Of a DNA stretch of 64,000 nt, positions 46,207 through 56,513 are shown in pieces. The stretch is from Viscum album (Eukaryota; Streptophyta; Magnoliopsida; Santalales; Viscaceae): the NCBI GenBank assembly GCA_963277665.1, contig OY728125.1, positions 1,715,618,889-1,715,682,888 of the forward strand. The letters run 5' to 3'. A program made the position numbers and the translations under genes. Below the pieces are notes generated by a model, which was given only the letters and a program-made list of their open reading frames with translations, was not told the DNA's origin and searched no databases. Within the stretch, counting starts at the first letter, position 1, and each line of letters opens with the position of its first letter.

Positions 46207-46464
46207 CGTTCATGCGTACATACGGCTTACCGTCTCCATGAACGGTACATTTCATTTCTTCTCTCAAAATGTTATGTACTATTATAAGTAAATTTATATA
46301 ATGGATATATATGCAATATATTATATCTAAATTATGGATATAATTATGGAATTCTAAAATATATATATCTCTCTCTCTCATTTTGTTTTAATTCCATTAA
46401 TATGACAAAAAATGAAAGTAGCGTTCATACGTACGTACGGCCTACCGTCTCCATGAACGGTGCT
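46207..46464 (+). promoter_or_regulatory. Paired CGTACGTACG stem-loops (TE7 3' LTR)
   Basis: Same layout as the 5' LTR. In copy 2 the inner stem is restored to ACGG-CCTA-CCGT, and the outer CGTTCAT pairs with ATGAACG. Confidence 0.6.
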
Positions 46465-46709
46465 TCTAATTTTTATATCCAAATGATAAGGAATAGTATA
46501 AAATTAATATATACTGGATATATATGATATTTAAAACATCAATACTATTCTGGATATGACATACCTATAACTACATGAAAAATTATTTTCCAACAAGTTT
46601 AATCTTTGACTCATGTACCAAACATCGACAAAAACGTCTGATATGAACTCATGTTATTAACCAATTATTATAACATTAAAATATGTGATATGAACTGAAT
46701 AATAATCTT

Positions 46710-46714
46710 TATAG
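46710..46714. repeat. TE8 target site duplication, left
   Basis: TATAG, repeated at 54389-54393. Confidence 0.9.
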
Positions 46715-47399
46715 TGTAGGACCCCGGGAGACCCTGAGAGAGGAGGGGTGAATCAGGGTGTCAACTTTTTCTTCTTAAAGTTGTGGATCTTGTTCCCATG
46801 TTGGTAGGAACTACTTAAACATGTATGATGGATATGATCAGTAATGAAACATTCACATGCTGAGAGATGACACAGCTATTTTTACTTAGTTCACCACTAA
46901 GGGCTACGTCCAAGGAGCATACGCCGACAGGTTTTCGGTCATACCAAAATCCACTATGCTTCACTAGCTGTAGATAACAATTGTTCGGGAACAGTCACTC
47001 TGTCCCAGTCTCACTGCCTTTACAATGGTTCAGGGATAGCTCACTGCTTCCCTCGGGTCACTCCCGTTGACTCCCCCTAGCTCACTGCCGTTGGTGAAGT
47101 CACACTCAGTTTATAGACGTGAAGGTCTCTTCAATAGATTTTCATTAAAGTCATTGTCTCCTGTTCATCATGAGACTTTGCTTGCATCAGAGTCCTGAGT
47201 TGATGCTCTTTTGTATTCAACCTTTTACTTTAGTGCAATGACTGAATGCACTAGATCCCCTTGTCTTCATTTTCCTGAATCACAATCACTTGTGTGATTT
47301 CTCAATAAATGATGCTCTGTTGAAATCCAAATTTCATCCACTAATGAGTACCCCTTTTTCCCCTATCCACTGGGTGAAAAACCTTTGGAAAGGGCCTTC

Positions 47400-48110
47400 A
47401 CAAAGTACCCTACTTCGCAAGGCTCCCAATTTTGCAAAGCTCAAACAAGTCCTCGCAGAGCCCCTGCCTTTTTGCGAAGCTCAATCGTGAAGCACTCTCA
47501 CGATGATCCAGCCTTCACAATCCTGGGATATCGCGGAGCTCCTGCCTCTTCGTGAAGCTCACTGAGCCAACACGGGGCGCAAGACCTTCACGGAGCTAGA
47601 ATAGCCACCGCGAAGCTCATCTTTCACAAAGTACACTGCCTTCACGGGTGACCTTTGCGAACCGAGAGCAAAGGATTTTCGTTGAGAGCTCTCTCTCTTT
47701 CTCTTGAGGGGGTAGGCCTCTATTTATAGACGATTCCACTGACCCTCGAACTTTCCGCACGAAGTCAGTGCCACGTCAGCTCAAATCGCGAAGCTCCGAA
47801 GTTCCCGCCGAAAATCTCTCAAAATCGCGAAGCACAACGGCAATTTTCCATTCGCGGAGCTCATCGTAATCTCGGAGTATCACCGTCATCATTCCTTCGC
47901 ACCTTCACCGCAAATCTCCCTCGCAAATCCCTTCATCGCCGCAAAGCTCTCCATCCTCTGTCGTTCGTGAAGCTTGACGTAATCGCGAAGAATCACCACC
48001 TCCATTTTTCTGGTCTTTACGAAATCCAATCCATGCATCCCATCTTCACGAAACTCATGCCTTTGCCATATTAAATTATGATCTTCCTGGAAATCCACTT
48101 TTCGCGATGC
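47400..48110. repeat. Array of TCGCGAAGCTC / GCGGAGCTC words (left LTR)
   Basis: About twenty variants of TTCGCGGAGCTC and TCGCGAAGCTC, irregularly spaced, straddling the TATA box. TCGCGA and GAGCTC are each palindromes. The right LTR copy is at 52790-53500 and keeps more intact CpG at many words. Confidence 0.75.
47719..47731 (-). promoter_or_regulatory. TE8 LTR TATA box
   Basis: The sense strand reads GTCTATAAATAGAGGCC, a textbook plant TATA box. The right LTR copy is at 53113-53126. A second box (TCTATAAACTG, 47106-47116) is shared with TE6, so the start site is not settled. Confidence 0.6.
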
Positions 48111-48608
48111 TCACTAACCTCCAAATTTTTGGACCCCAAAAATTTGGCAAACACTGGAAAACAACGCCACCTTGTATCTGCTCTTTTAGTCTGCCTCCAG
48201 ATCATCCATTCCTTTGTCGATATTCCATAAATAAAACATGGATCATTATCCACAGTCCTCAAACTCGACATGCCACCATGGAATCTCCTTTGTCAACAAG
48301 TTTGTATGTCGTCTGTTTTCTTTGTCAACAAGCACGATCACCTCAACAACACTTCTTCTTGGTGATATGTATCCTTCAGAAACTATTCTGCTTTTATCAC
48401 AAACTCCACTATTGTGATATGTATTCTTTGAAGGTATATATTTACCATCATCATCTTCTATGAAAATTTGATGTGCATGGCTATATCAGAATTCCAATCC
48501 TTGCACGACCATCTTATAATTCCAATCATTGGCACATTGTCTTATTCATCAACAGTCATGATCTACTTCATGCAAACCATGTGATTCAATTCGTCAAGAA
48601 GTCTCTTG

Positions 48609-48752
48609 CATGGTTCTCATGCAATCATGAGTGATTTCATATTCTTCATCAAAACCCATGGTTCTCATGCAATAATGAGGAATTGCATGGTCTTCATCAA
48701 AACCCATGGTTCTCATGCAATAAGGAGGAATCGCATGGACTTCATCCAAAAA
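48609..48752. repeat. 48-bp tandem repeat, three units (TE8 left LTR)
   Basis: Unit starts 48609, 48657 and 48705 (CATGGTTCTCATGCAAT..). The right LTR has the same at 54005, 54053 and 54101. Because 48 is divisible by three, a plus-strand frame with 16-residue repeats (GSHAIM..) stays open in both LTRs, but it is antisense to the element and has no known family. Confidence 0.8.
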
Positions 48753-48992
48753 CTCCATTCTTCTTTAATCATCGTTAGATGGATCCTCAGATGGATTACA
48801 CATCACATTCTTCATTGTTGTAAACAATGTATCACCTTTGATACATGTTCTTTTGAACTTACGATCAGTACAACAATCGTCTGAATCACCATTCCTCCAT
48901 TTCATTGGAGTACTTCTTGATCTCCTTCATTTTGATCTTCATTGACAACTATTGACAAAAAATACAACCTTATACACAAAGTGGTTCCAACA

Positions 48993-49006
48993 ATCTCCCC
49001 CTTTGT
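48993..49006 (-). other. TE8 polypurine tract
   Basis: ATCTCCCCCTTTGT, reverse complement ACAAAGGGGGAGAT, next to the LTR edge. Confidence 0.85.
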
Positions 49007-50040
49007 ATTTTGTTGTCAATACCTTATACATCTTCTAAAATGAATTTGTCAATGTCAAAATGAGAATCTTCTCTTCAATCAGTTTTCATTTTCAAACATT
49101 CATTTCACTTTCTCTCCCCCTTATTGATAATAAATACAAAGCACATGGTAGGGAGGGTATCAATCCATACTTAAGAAATTTTTCATTAATCATTTCACTC
49201 TAAGTCTACTTGAGCAATGCTCGATGTAGAAAACAAGAGGATTTGATTAAGTCAACAAGGCTGTCCATTATTCACAGATCATGATACCAACATGAGATGA
49301 GAACTCATTTTTTTGTCTTCAAGGGTTTACCACTTTTATTTTAGGCATGAGAAATAAAATGTGATAGGGAAAGATCAGCCTGAAATTCCTGCACTTACAT
49401 CAGCAAACTGATCAAAAACATTCAAGTGCAATCTGCAGGGTAAGTGACCTTGGGGCACATCCATTCTTCTTATGTCACTGATAAATTCAGTTACTCCCCC
49501 TTTGTAGAATGATATTTGATCTTAGTAACCAAGGGATAGAGATTGAGAAATGGCATACCTTTTCCATTGACATGTTCTTCAAGAAATTCACAGAGTAACA
49601 GATTTTGAGTCTAGCTGGAGTTGATATTGATTGACACAGTGATTATGGAAGCTTCTTCATTTTTATCCCCCTCAAGGGAAACACACCTCATCATCTTCAT
49701 CAAGAGTGATCCTTCATCATAATAATATTTGAATATCAATTGAATAATCTACTAAGGATGGAAACTTCTTTAGCTTGGCTATCAAGAGTTGACAGCATTC
49801 ACAACTTCTCAGGTTCTCCCCCTGAGAGGATGCTTCACCTTCAATTCCCTGCATTATTAGCACAAATACAATACACAAATGAATAAGGGAATAAGGTGGT
49901 TCCTCTTTGCTTCATCAACAAGACCTGCATGGTTGAGGTTCTTTTCTCAACTAAGTTCCTCTGTTCACTCCAGTCTTCATGCCTACACATTTGAACATAT
50001 GTTCTGACATTTGTTGGTGTGGCGTGGCTCTGTTCACATA
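49007..50040. other. TE8 internal region downstream of gag, no pol
   Basis: No integrase or RT motif on either strand. It contains further CCCCCTTTG / CTCCCCCT tracts (49125, 49494, 49815). Pol has been lost. Confidence 0.6.
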
Positions 50041-51903
50041 CTCTTATGCTTTTTGTGAAGAATTGTTCTGCTTAATAGTCATCATGAATGATACATTCTT
50101 ACTCATCTTAAGGACTGCTTCTTGCTCTGGTATTAAGGTTAGGAAACCTTTTGCAATGTGACCAGATTTCTTACATCTCTCACACAGAACTTCTTTGACA
50201 CATGTGTTTCTCTTTGTTTACAATCTCTCATGCACTGTGTCTTCATCATGTGAAAGTTTTCCTTTTCCTTTGTCACCAGCCTTGGCCTTTTCATCTTCAA
50301 GTTTCCTCATTCTTTTCAAATCTTCTGGCCAGATGACCAATATGTCATTTGGAACTGTTGCAGCTGGTTTGGGTCTTCCACATGGGTTCATCCGAGTTTC
50401 ATCCCACTCAGTGTTTCTTTTGGATGTATGACCCTTAAATTTCATGGATCTCAAATCCTGGGTCTTCTCAGCTTCCCTACTTGAGATCTTCTTGGGGAAA
50501 TGTGTGTTCACCATATTCTTCTGATTTCTTCCCAAGGAATATTTTTCATTTTTAGCTGGCTTGTGTGGTCTTATGTTCTTATCTGCTCTAGATATCTGTT
50601 GACATAGGCATGCACCATTCTTGTGACCACTGCTGCGGTATAAATCAAAGATGTTGTCAAGCATTCCAAATCTGTTTGTTGTAAACAGATGCTTCTGGAC
50701 CTGCAGATTTTCCTTCTTCTTCTATGGCTTCCTTATCTTTGAAATAGGCTTTCCCTGTGCTTTTCCATATAAGGGATTATAAAAATAATCCAGTGCACAA
50801 TGCCCAAATCTGTTGCAGTGCCAACATTGACCCACAAACCTTGCCTTCTTTTTATCTTCTATATGTGGTTGTTGGGCCTTCCTCTTAATCTTTTGTGCTC
50901 TATTTGAGGAACCAACTTCCTCCTTTTTCTTCTCATCCACCCTAACCATGGTGGAGGGTTTCTTCTTCTCACCTTTCCTCATCCATACTTATTTAGAGCT
51001 GTTCTTCCAACCTGCACTGATTGCAGGAAAATATTTAGAAACATGAGTACAAGATGGTTTGGATGGTACCTTCACTTTCTCAGTTGCTTGTGATAGATCA
51101 ATGAGTGAAGTCATGATCTTCTTATCACATGTTGGAGGTCTTTTGACATTAGAATCCCCCAATGAGCATTGAGTACCAGCAGCGACTGATTCTTGAGGTG
51201 GACACTCAAGAGTTGTCATAATCTTTTTGTCACATGTTGGAGGTACTTCAGCTTTAGTAGCCTCCAATGAACATTGAGTACCAGCATCTCCTGTTGCATT
51301 CTTTTGTGGAGTCTCAATATGTGTCTTCTCAAGATTTGTCAATTGGGCTTCCAATTTTTGACATTCATTATTGAAAATGATCTTCTGATCTTCAATCATG
51401 ATCATCTTCTCTTTACAAGTCTTCTTCAATATTTTAACCTCATCCTCATGCATCTTATCTTTGTTTGGTAACAAAGTGTCAAGTTCCCTGAATTTCATGG
51501 ATGTTTCTTCCAAACAAAAACTCTTGACTTCATTTCTCTTCTTCATCTCAGCTTCAAGTGCATGGATCCTTTCTTTTAGAGTTATACTGACTTCATCGTT
51601 TTCTTCAAAGACTTTCACATATTTGGTGAGCTTCATACTTTCCATAACTTTTCATTCCAACACCTTTTCTATATTGTTAGCTTCCCTTTCTAATCGATTG
51701 ATCTCAACCTGCATAGATTGGAATAGGCTGCAAATAATCGCAACCCTTTCTTCTAGAATATCATGCAGATATGTTTTGAGTTTTTCCTGAAAGCTTGAAT
51801 TAGGGGTGTCATCCTTTCCTCTGGAGGAATCCAGAGCCTCCTGTTTGATACTTTCCAATCCTGATGTTTCTTCATTATTGGAATGGCATGGAGAACAAGA
51901 CAA
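50040..51903 (-). pseudogene. TE8 gag-like protein, one frame with four stops
   Basis: All open pieces (51903-51652, 51645-50989, 50982-50722, 50664-50218 and on to about 50050) share one reading frame, interrupted only by stop codons and by no frameshift. The first stop is TGA within VLE-stop-KVMESMKL, the others TAA/TAG. Domains from the N-terminus: acidic/charged coiled coil (LKERIHALEAEMKKRNEV, ECQKLEAQLTNLEK), a tandem duplication with two AGTQCSL..PPTCDKKIMT segments, a basic linker, zinc knuckle 1 (CWHCNRFGHCALDY), the NRFGMLDNI stretch typical before the next knuckle in plant copia gag, a ruined knuckle 2 (LYRSSGHKNGAC), a basic region, and knuckle 3 (CERCKKSGHIAKGF). Knuckles 1 and 3 lack the fourth Cys. 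The start codon is not clear. Confidence 0.75.
50880..50921 (-). other. TE8 gag zinc knuckle region 1 (approximate)
   Basis: CX2CX4HX4 pattern with Tyr in place of the last Cys, in the frame of the 50982-50722 piece. The exact bases are about 50796-50840. The place is approximate because I counted by eye. Confidence 0.5.
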
Positions 51904-52096
51904 TGCATCTTCTTTGGATATGAGGGACTTCTTCTGCTACTTATTCTCTTTTTATAATGGTTTTGCAAGATGTAGACTTCTACTCAACAATGACTGCGTC
52001 ATTATCAAGACTTCTCTTCATTGCTGAATTTAGGAAAGAAACTCAAATCCTCTTCTCTATATAATTACTAGAGAATATCCAACATATGTTAGCCTC

Positions 52097-52108
52097 CCTT
52101 TGATACCA
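52097..52108 (-). other. TE8 primer binding site
   Basis: CCTTTGATACCA, reverse complement TGGTATCAAAGG, a tRNA-Met-type site, two bases from the right LTR. Confidence 0.85.
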
Positions 52109-52110
52109 CT

Positions 52111-54388
52111 TGTAGGACCCCGGGACACCCTGAGAGGGGAGGGGTGAATCAGGGTGTCAACTTTTTCTTCTTAAAGTTGTGGATCTTGTTCCCACGATGG
52201 TAGGAACTACTTAAACCTGTATGATGGATATGATCAGCAATGAAACATTCACATGCAGAGAGATGACACAGCTATTTTTACTTGGTTCACCACTAAGGGC
52301 TCCGTCCACAGAGCATACGCCGACAGGTTATCGGCCGTACCTAAATCAACTACGCTTCACTAGCTGTAGATAACAATTGTTCGGGCATAGTCACTCTGTC
52401 CCAGGCTCACTGCCTTTACAATGGTTCAGGGATAGCTCACTGCTTCCCTCGGGTCACTCCCATTGACTCCCCCTAGCTCACTGTCGTTGGTGAAGTCACA
52501 CTCAGTTTATAGACATGAAGGTCTCTTCAATAGATTTTTATTAAATTCTTTGTCTCCTGTTCAGCATGAGACTTTTCTTTCATCGGAGTCAAGAGTTGAT
52601 GCTCTTTTGTATTCAACCTTTTACTTTAGTGCATTGACTGAATGCACTAGATCCCCTTGTCTTCGTTTTCCTGAATCACAATCACTTCTATGATTTCTCA
52701 ATAAATGATGCTCTGTTGAAGTCCAAATTTCATCCACTGATGAGTACCCCTTTTTCCTCTATCCATTGGGCGAACAACCTTTGGAAAGGGCCTTCACAAA
52801 GTACCCTACTTCGCAAGGCTCCCAATTTTGCAAAGCTCAAACAAGTCCTCACAGAGCCCCTACCATTTCGCGGAGCTCAATAGTGAAGCACTCTCGCGAT
52901 GGTCCAGCCTTCGCAATGTTGGGCTATCGCGGAGCTCCTTCCTCTTCGCAAAGCTCACTGAGCCAACGCGGGGCGCAAGACTTTCGTGGAGCTAGAATAG
53001 CCACCGCAAAGATCCTCTTTCATGAAGTACACTGCCTTCGCGAGTGACCTTTGTGAACCGAGAGAAAAGGATTTTCGTTGATAGCTCTCTCTCTTTCTCT
53101 TGAGGGGGTCAGCATCTATTTATAGGCGATTCCATCGACCCTCAAACTTTCCGCACGAAGTCAGCACCACGTCAGCTCAAATCGTGAAGCTCCGAAGTTC
53201 CCGCCGAAAATCTCTCAAAATCGCGAAGCACAAAGGCAATTTTCTGTTCGCGGAGCTCATCGTAATCGCGGAGTATCACAGTCATCATTCCTTCGCTCCT
53301 TCTCCGTGAAGCTCCCTCGCAAATCCCTTCATCGCCGCGAAGCTCACCAGCCTCTGTCATTCGCGAAGCTTAACGTAATCTCGAAGAATCACCGCCTCTA
53401 TTTTTCTGGTCTTCACGAAATCCAATCCATGCAACCCATATTTGCGAAACTCATGCCTTTACCATATTAAATTATGATCTTCCTGGAAATCCACTTTTCA
53501 CGATGCTCACTAACCTCCAAATTTTTGGACCCCAAAAATTTGGCAAACACTGGAAAACGGCACCACCTTGTATCTGCTCTTTTTGTCCGCCTCTAGATCA
53601 TCCATTCCTTTGTCGATGTTCCATAAATAAAACATGGATCCTTATCCACAGTCCTCTAACTCGAAATGCCACCATGGAATCTCCTTTGTCAACAAATTTG
53701 TATGTCGTCTATTTGCTTTGTCAACAAGCACGATCACCTCAACAACACATCTTCTTGGTGATATGTATCCTTCAGCAACTCTTCTTCTTTTATCAAAAAC
53801 TCCACTATTGTGATATGTATTCTTTGAAGGCATATATTTACCATCATCATCTTCTATGACAATGTGATTTGCATGGCTATCTCATAATTCCAATCCTTGC
53901 ACAACCATCTTAGAATTCCAATCATTAGCACATTGTCTTCTTCATCAACTGTCATGATCTACTTCATGCAAACCATGTGATTCAATTCGTCAAGAAGTCT
54001 CTTGCATGGTTCTCATGAAATCATGATTAATTGCATAGTCTTCATCAAAACCCATGGTTCTCATGCAATAATGAGGAATTTCATGGTCTTCATCAAAACC
54101 CATGGTTCTCATGCAATAAGGAGGAATTGCATGGACTTCATCCAAAAACTCCATTCTTCTTTAATCATCCTTAGATGGATCCTCAGATGGATTACACCTC
54201 ACATTATTCATTATTGTAAACAATGTATCACCTTTGACACATGTTCTTTTGAACTTACGATCAGTACAACAATCGTCCGAATCACCATTCCCCCATTTCA
54301 TTGGAGTACTTCTTAATCTCCTTCATTTTGATCTTCATTGACAACTATTGACAACAAATACAACCTTATACACAAAGTGGTTACAACA
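52111..54388 (-). repeat. TE8 5' LTR (right)
   Basis: 2,278 bases, collinear with the left LTR without net length change. Differences by eye are mostly C/T and G/A at CpG in the TCGCGAAGCTC words. Confidence 0.9.
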
Positions 54389-54393
54389 TATAG
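54389..54393. repeat. TE8 target site duplication, right
   Basis: TATAG. Confidence 0.9.
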
Positions 54394-56508
54394 GAGGTCC
54401 TTAAGCAATTATAAATTGACCAAAGTTTATTATTCAGGAATATAAAGAAACGAACAAGACATGTTGGACTTGAGGTAAGAGATCCTACTCCTCTGTTTCT
54501 TTTTAAGCACACTGTTTTATGTCATTCCTTTTAAAGCTCATCTTTCTTGTTATTGGGATGTTATTTTATATTACTCTTACTGTAATTTTTATTTTCATAT
54601 GATAAGAGAACCTATTCTCTCCCATCAATCCATTTTGGAAGTTTTGAGTGGCGCTGTTAGGCTGCTGAATTTTCGTAAGAGATCTAACCTCTCTCTTTCT
54701 TTTTAAGTACTCTTCTTTATGTCACTTCTTTTAAGATCCTCTTTGTTATGTTGGGGGATGTTTATTTTATATTCCTCTTTCTGTAAACATTATTTTAATA
54801 TTATGAGAGACCCTATTTGATCTCATCAATCCATTTTTTTCAGTTTTAAGTGGCGTCGTTAGGCTGCCGAGTTTTCGTAAGGGATTTTTTCATATCACTT
54901 TTATTCCCGTGAGATTTATGATAAATTTGCCACAATTTCCTTTGAGTGGTGTATATACTGCCCATTATTTTACTCATTTTTTAATATACTTTCATTTATG
55001 AGTATTTACATCAATTTTGTATTTTCCTTCTTTCACGAGGTGCATGTTTCGAAAGATACCCATGTCAGTAAGGGAACCTTTCACCCTCCTCTTTTTAAAA
55101 GACTTCTTTTGTTATGTCTTTTAATTCACATACTATTATGTTGGGATATGTTATTCTATATCCTTATTGATTTAAATTTTATGTCCATGTGATGAGATAC
55201 CCTTTTTATCTCTCATCAACTCATTTTATGAATTTTGTAGTGATGCCGTTAGGCTGTCAAATTTTTGCAAGGGAACTTCTTAACCCAAATTTGATTCTTT
55301 GGGATAAACTTGTACTCCTTGAATATGTCATTCTATGAGTATGTGTGAATAACCTCTGATTGTTTTTACACTTAATATCCACTTATATTTTGTGTATTAA
55401 TTTGTCACACATAATTATGTAATTGATTTATCCTTAATCCAAGGATACCGTCTTTGTATGGGACTTCGTCTCAATCTCCTTTCATTGAGGCATATTTTGT
55501 TTTATACAAAACCTTCTTTTATATGGTGTATAAACCCCTTCGAATTTTACGTTTATCCAAAAGGAATCTTTTTTATATGAAGCATTTTACTAAATGACAA
55601 AAGGGAATGTTTTTGTCGTACATATGCGGCGACAACAACTTCTCTGCCGCCGTGACCATTATTTGAGTTTCGGTTTCCTCTACAAGTCATAACCTTTTTA
55701 AAAAAGAAAAATAAATACCATGTTTTAATTTTCTTTTGTTTTGGTATTGAAAATGGTTTTCATAATGTTTTTATATCAATTTGTTGTATTGATATCTTGT
55801 GATTGAAAGGTGGAAATGGTATGTTTCCTATATGCATGTTTTATGTGATACGATTATGTTGATTCTTGGGCATTATTATGAAGAAGGGTTGTTCCGTGAT
55901 AAACTAAGGGAGGGTGAGCCTGATATAGCTCTCCAATTCATTGGGTAACACAAAGGATTGAAACATTAATGTTTCTCCAAAGATATTTAGGGAATATACT
56001 ATGGTGGGTATTCCAAACGTAGCCAAGAGGGTTACTCCCTACGTAAGAATGTCATGAATGCCTCAAGTTACCTTTTATGTCTTATGATTTCTATGATTTA
56101 TTCATGATTTGATGAGGTATGTTAAAGTGCCTATGTTTTATGGGTAAAGTATGATTTCATTGTTATGTATATATGAACTCATGTTTCCTTTCCTTTTTTT
56201 TATAACCCTTACTGAGCTTTTTATGATCATCCCAAGTTTTTTGAAATGTTTTTCATAGGTCAAGGGAAAGGTACATGATATGATGATAGTGTCAAAGAAG
56301 TGTCAAGAAAGAATACATGTTTTATTTTAAATATGTTTCCATTGATGGGAAAAATGAATATTATATTTATGTAACCACTTTGTTTAAATGTGTAATGTAA
56401 TGCAAGTTTTATGATCTAATTCTCTAAAACTCTAAACCTGAAAAGATCCTCAATTTGTAATCTTGTAATAACTCAAGATTAAGTAAGGTTTAAGGCTGGG
56501 TCCTTATA
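54394..56508 (+). repeat. TE7 3' LTR, second piece
   Basis: Contains one more repeat unit (about 54466-54645) than the 5' LTR, then motifs at 54646, 54849 and 55239, the ATGCAT module (55914-55944) and the hairpin (56213-56229). Ends GGGTCCTTATA. Confidence 0.9.
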
Positions 56509-56513
56509 AGGAA
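56509..56513. repeat. TE7 target site duplication, right
   Basis: AGGAA. Confidence 0.9.

Larger units (their letters stand above)
43859..46714 (+). repeat. TE7 3' LTR, first piece
   Basis: Starts TGTAACACCCCGGGTAAAT and is nearly collinear with 37511-40310 by eye. TATA at 45485-45493. Paired stem-loops at 46207-46247 and 46421-46462. Ends with the TATAG duplication before TE8. Confidence 0.9.
46715..48992 (-). repeat. TE8 3' LTR (left)
   Basis: TGTAGGACCC..GGTTCCAACA. Holds the shared copia module at 46890-46940, two TATA-like boxes (47106-47116 and 47720-47730 on the minus strand), the TCGCGAAGCTC array (47400-48110) and a 48-bp tandem repeat (48609-48752). Confidence 0.9.
46715..54388 (-). 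mobile_element. TE8: gag-only copia element (Sirevirus-like)
   Basis: Left LTR 46715-48992 and right LTR 52111-54388, both exactly 2,278 bases, around a 3,118-base internal region. The primer binding site adjoins the right LTR and the polypurine tract adjoins the left LTR, so it is on the minus strand. It has a perfect TATAG duplication. Its LTR start (TGTAGGACCCC..GAGAGGGGAGGGGTGAATCAGG) is of the Sirevirus kind. The coding part is a single gag-like frame. There is no protease, integrase, RT or RNase H, which in copia would follow gag. It is the innermost and probably the youngest insertion in the nest. Confidence 0.9.
37511..56508 (+). mobile_element. TE7: LARD-like non-autonomous LTR element with TE8 inside its 3' LTR
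   Basis: 5' LTR 37511-42185 (4,675), internal 42186-43858 (1,673), 3' LTR 43859-56508 (4,971 bases of its own, split by TE8 at 46715-54388). LTRs start TGTAACACCCC and end CCTTATA (TA instead of CA). The perfect AGGAA duplication and the restored TE5 sequence at both joints prove the borders. The internal region has a primer-site-like start, a 58-codon gag-like start, a SINE and a strong polypurine tract, but no pol. Total own length is about 11.3 kb, of which 85% is LTR. LTR motifs tie it to TE3, TE4 and TE5. Confidence 0.9.

Noticed and set aside
51274..51790. Plus-strand frames of 65 and 130 codons
   Set aside because: Antisense shadows of the TE8 gag coiled-coil frame.
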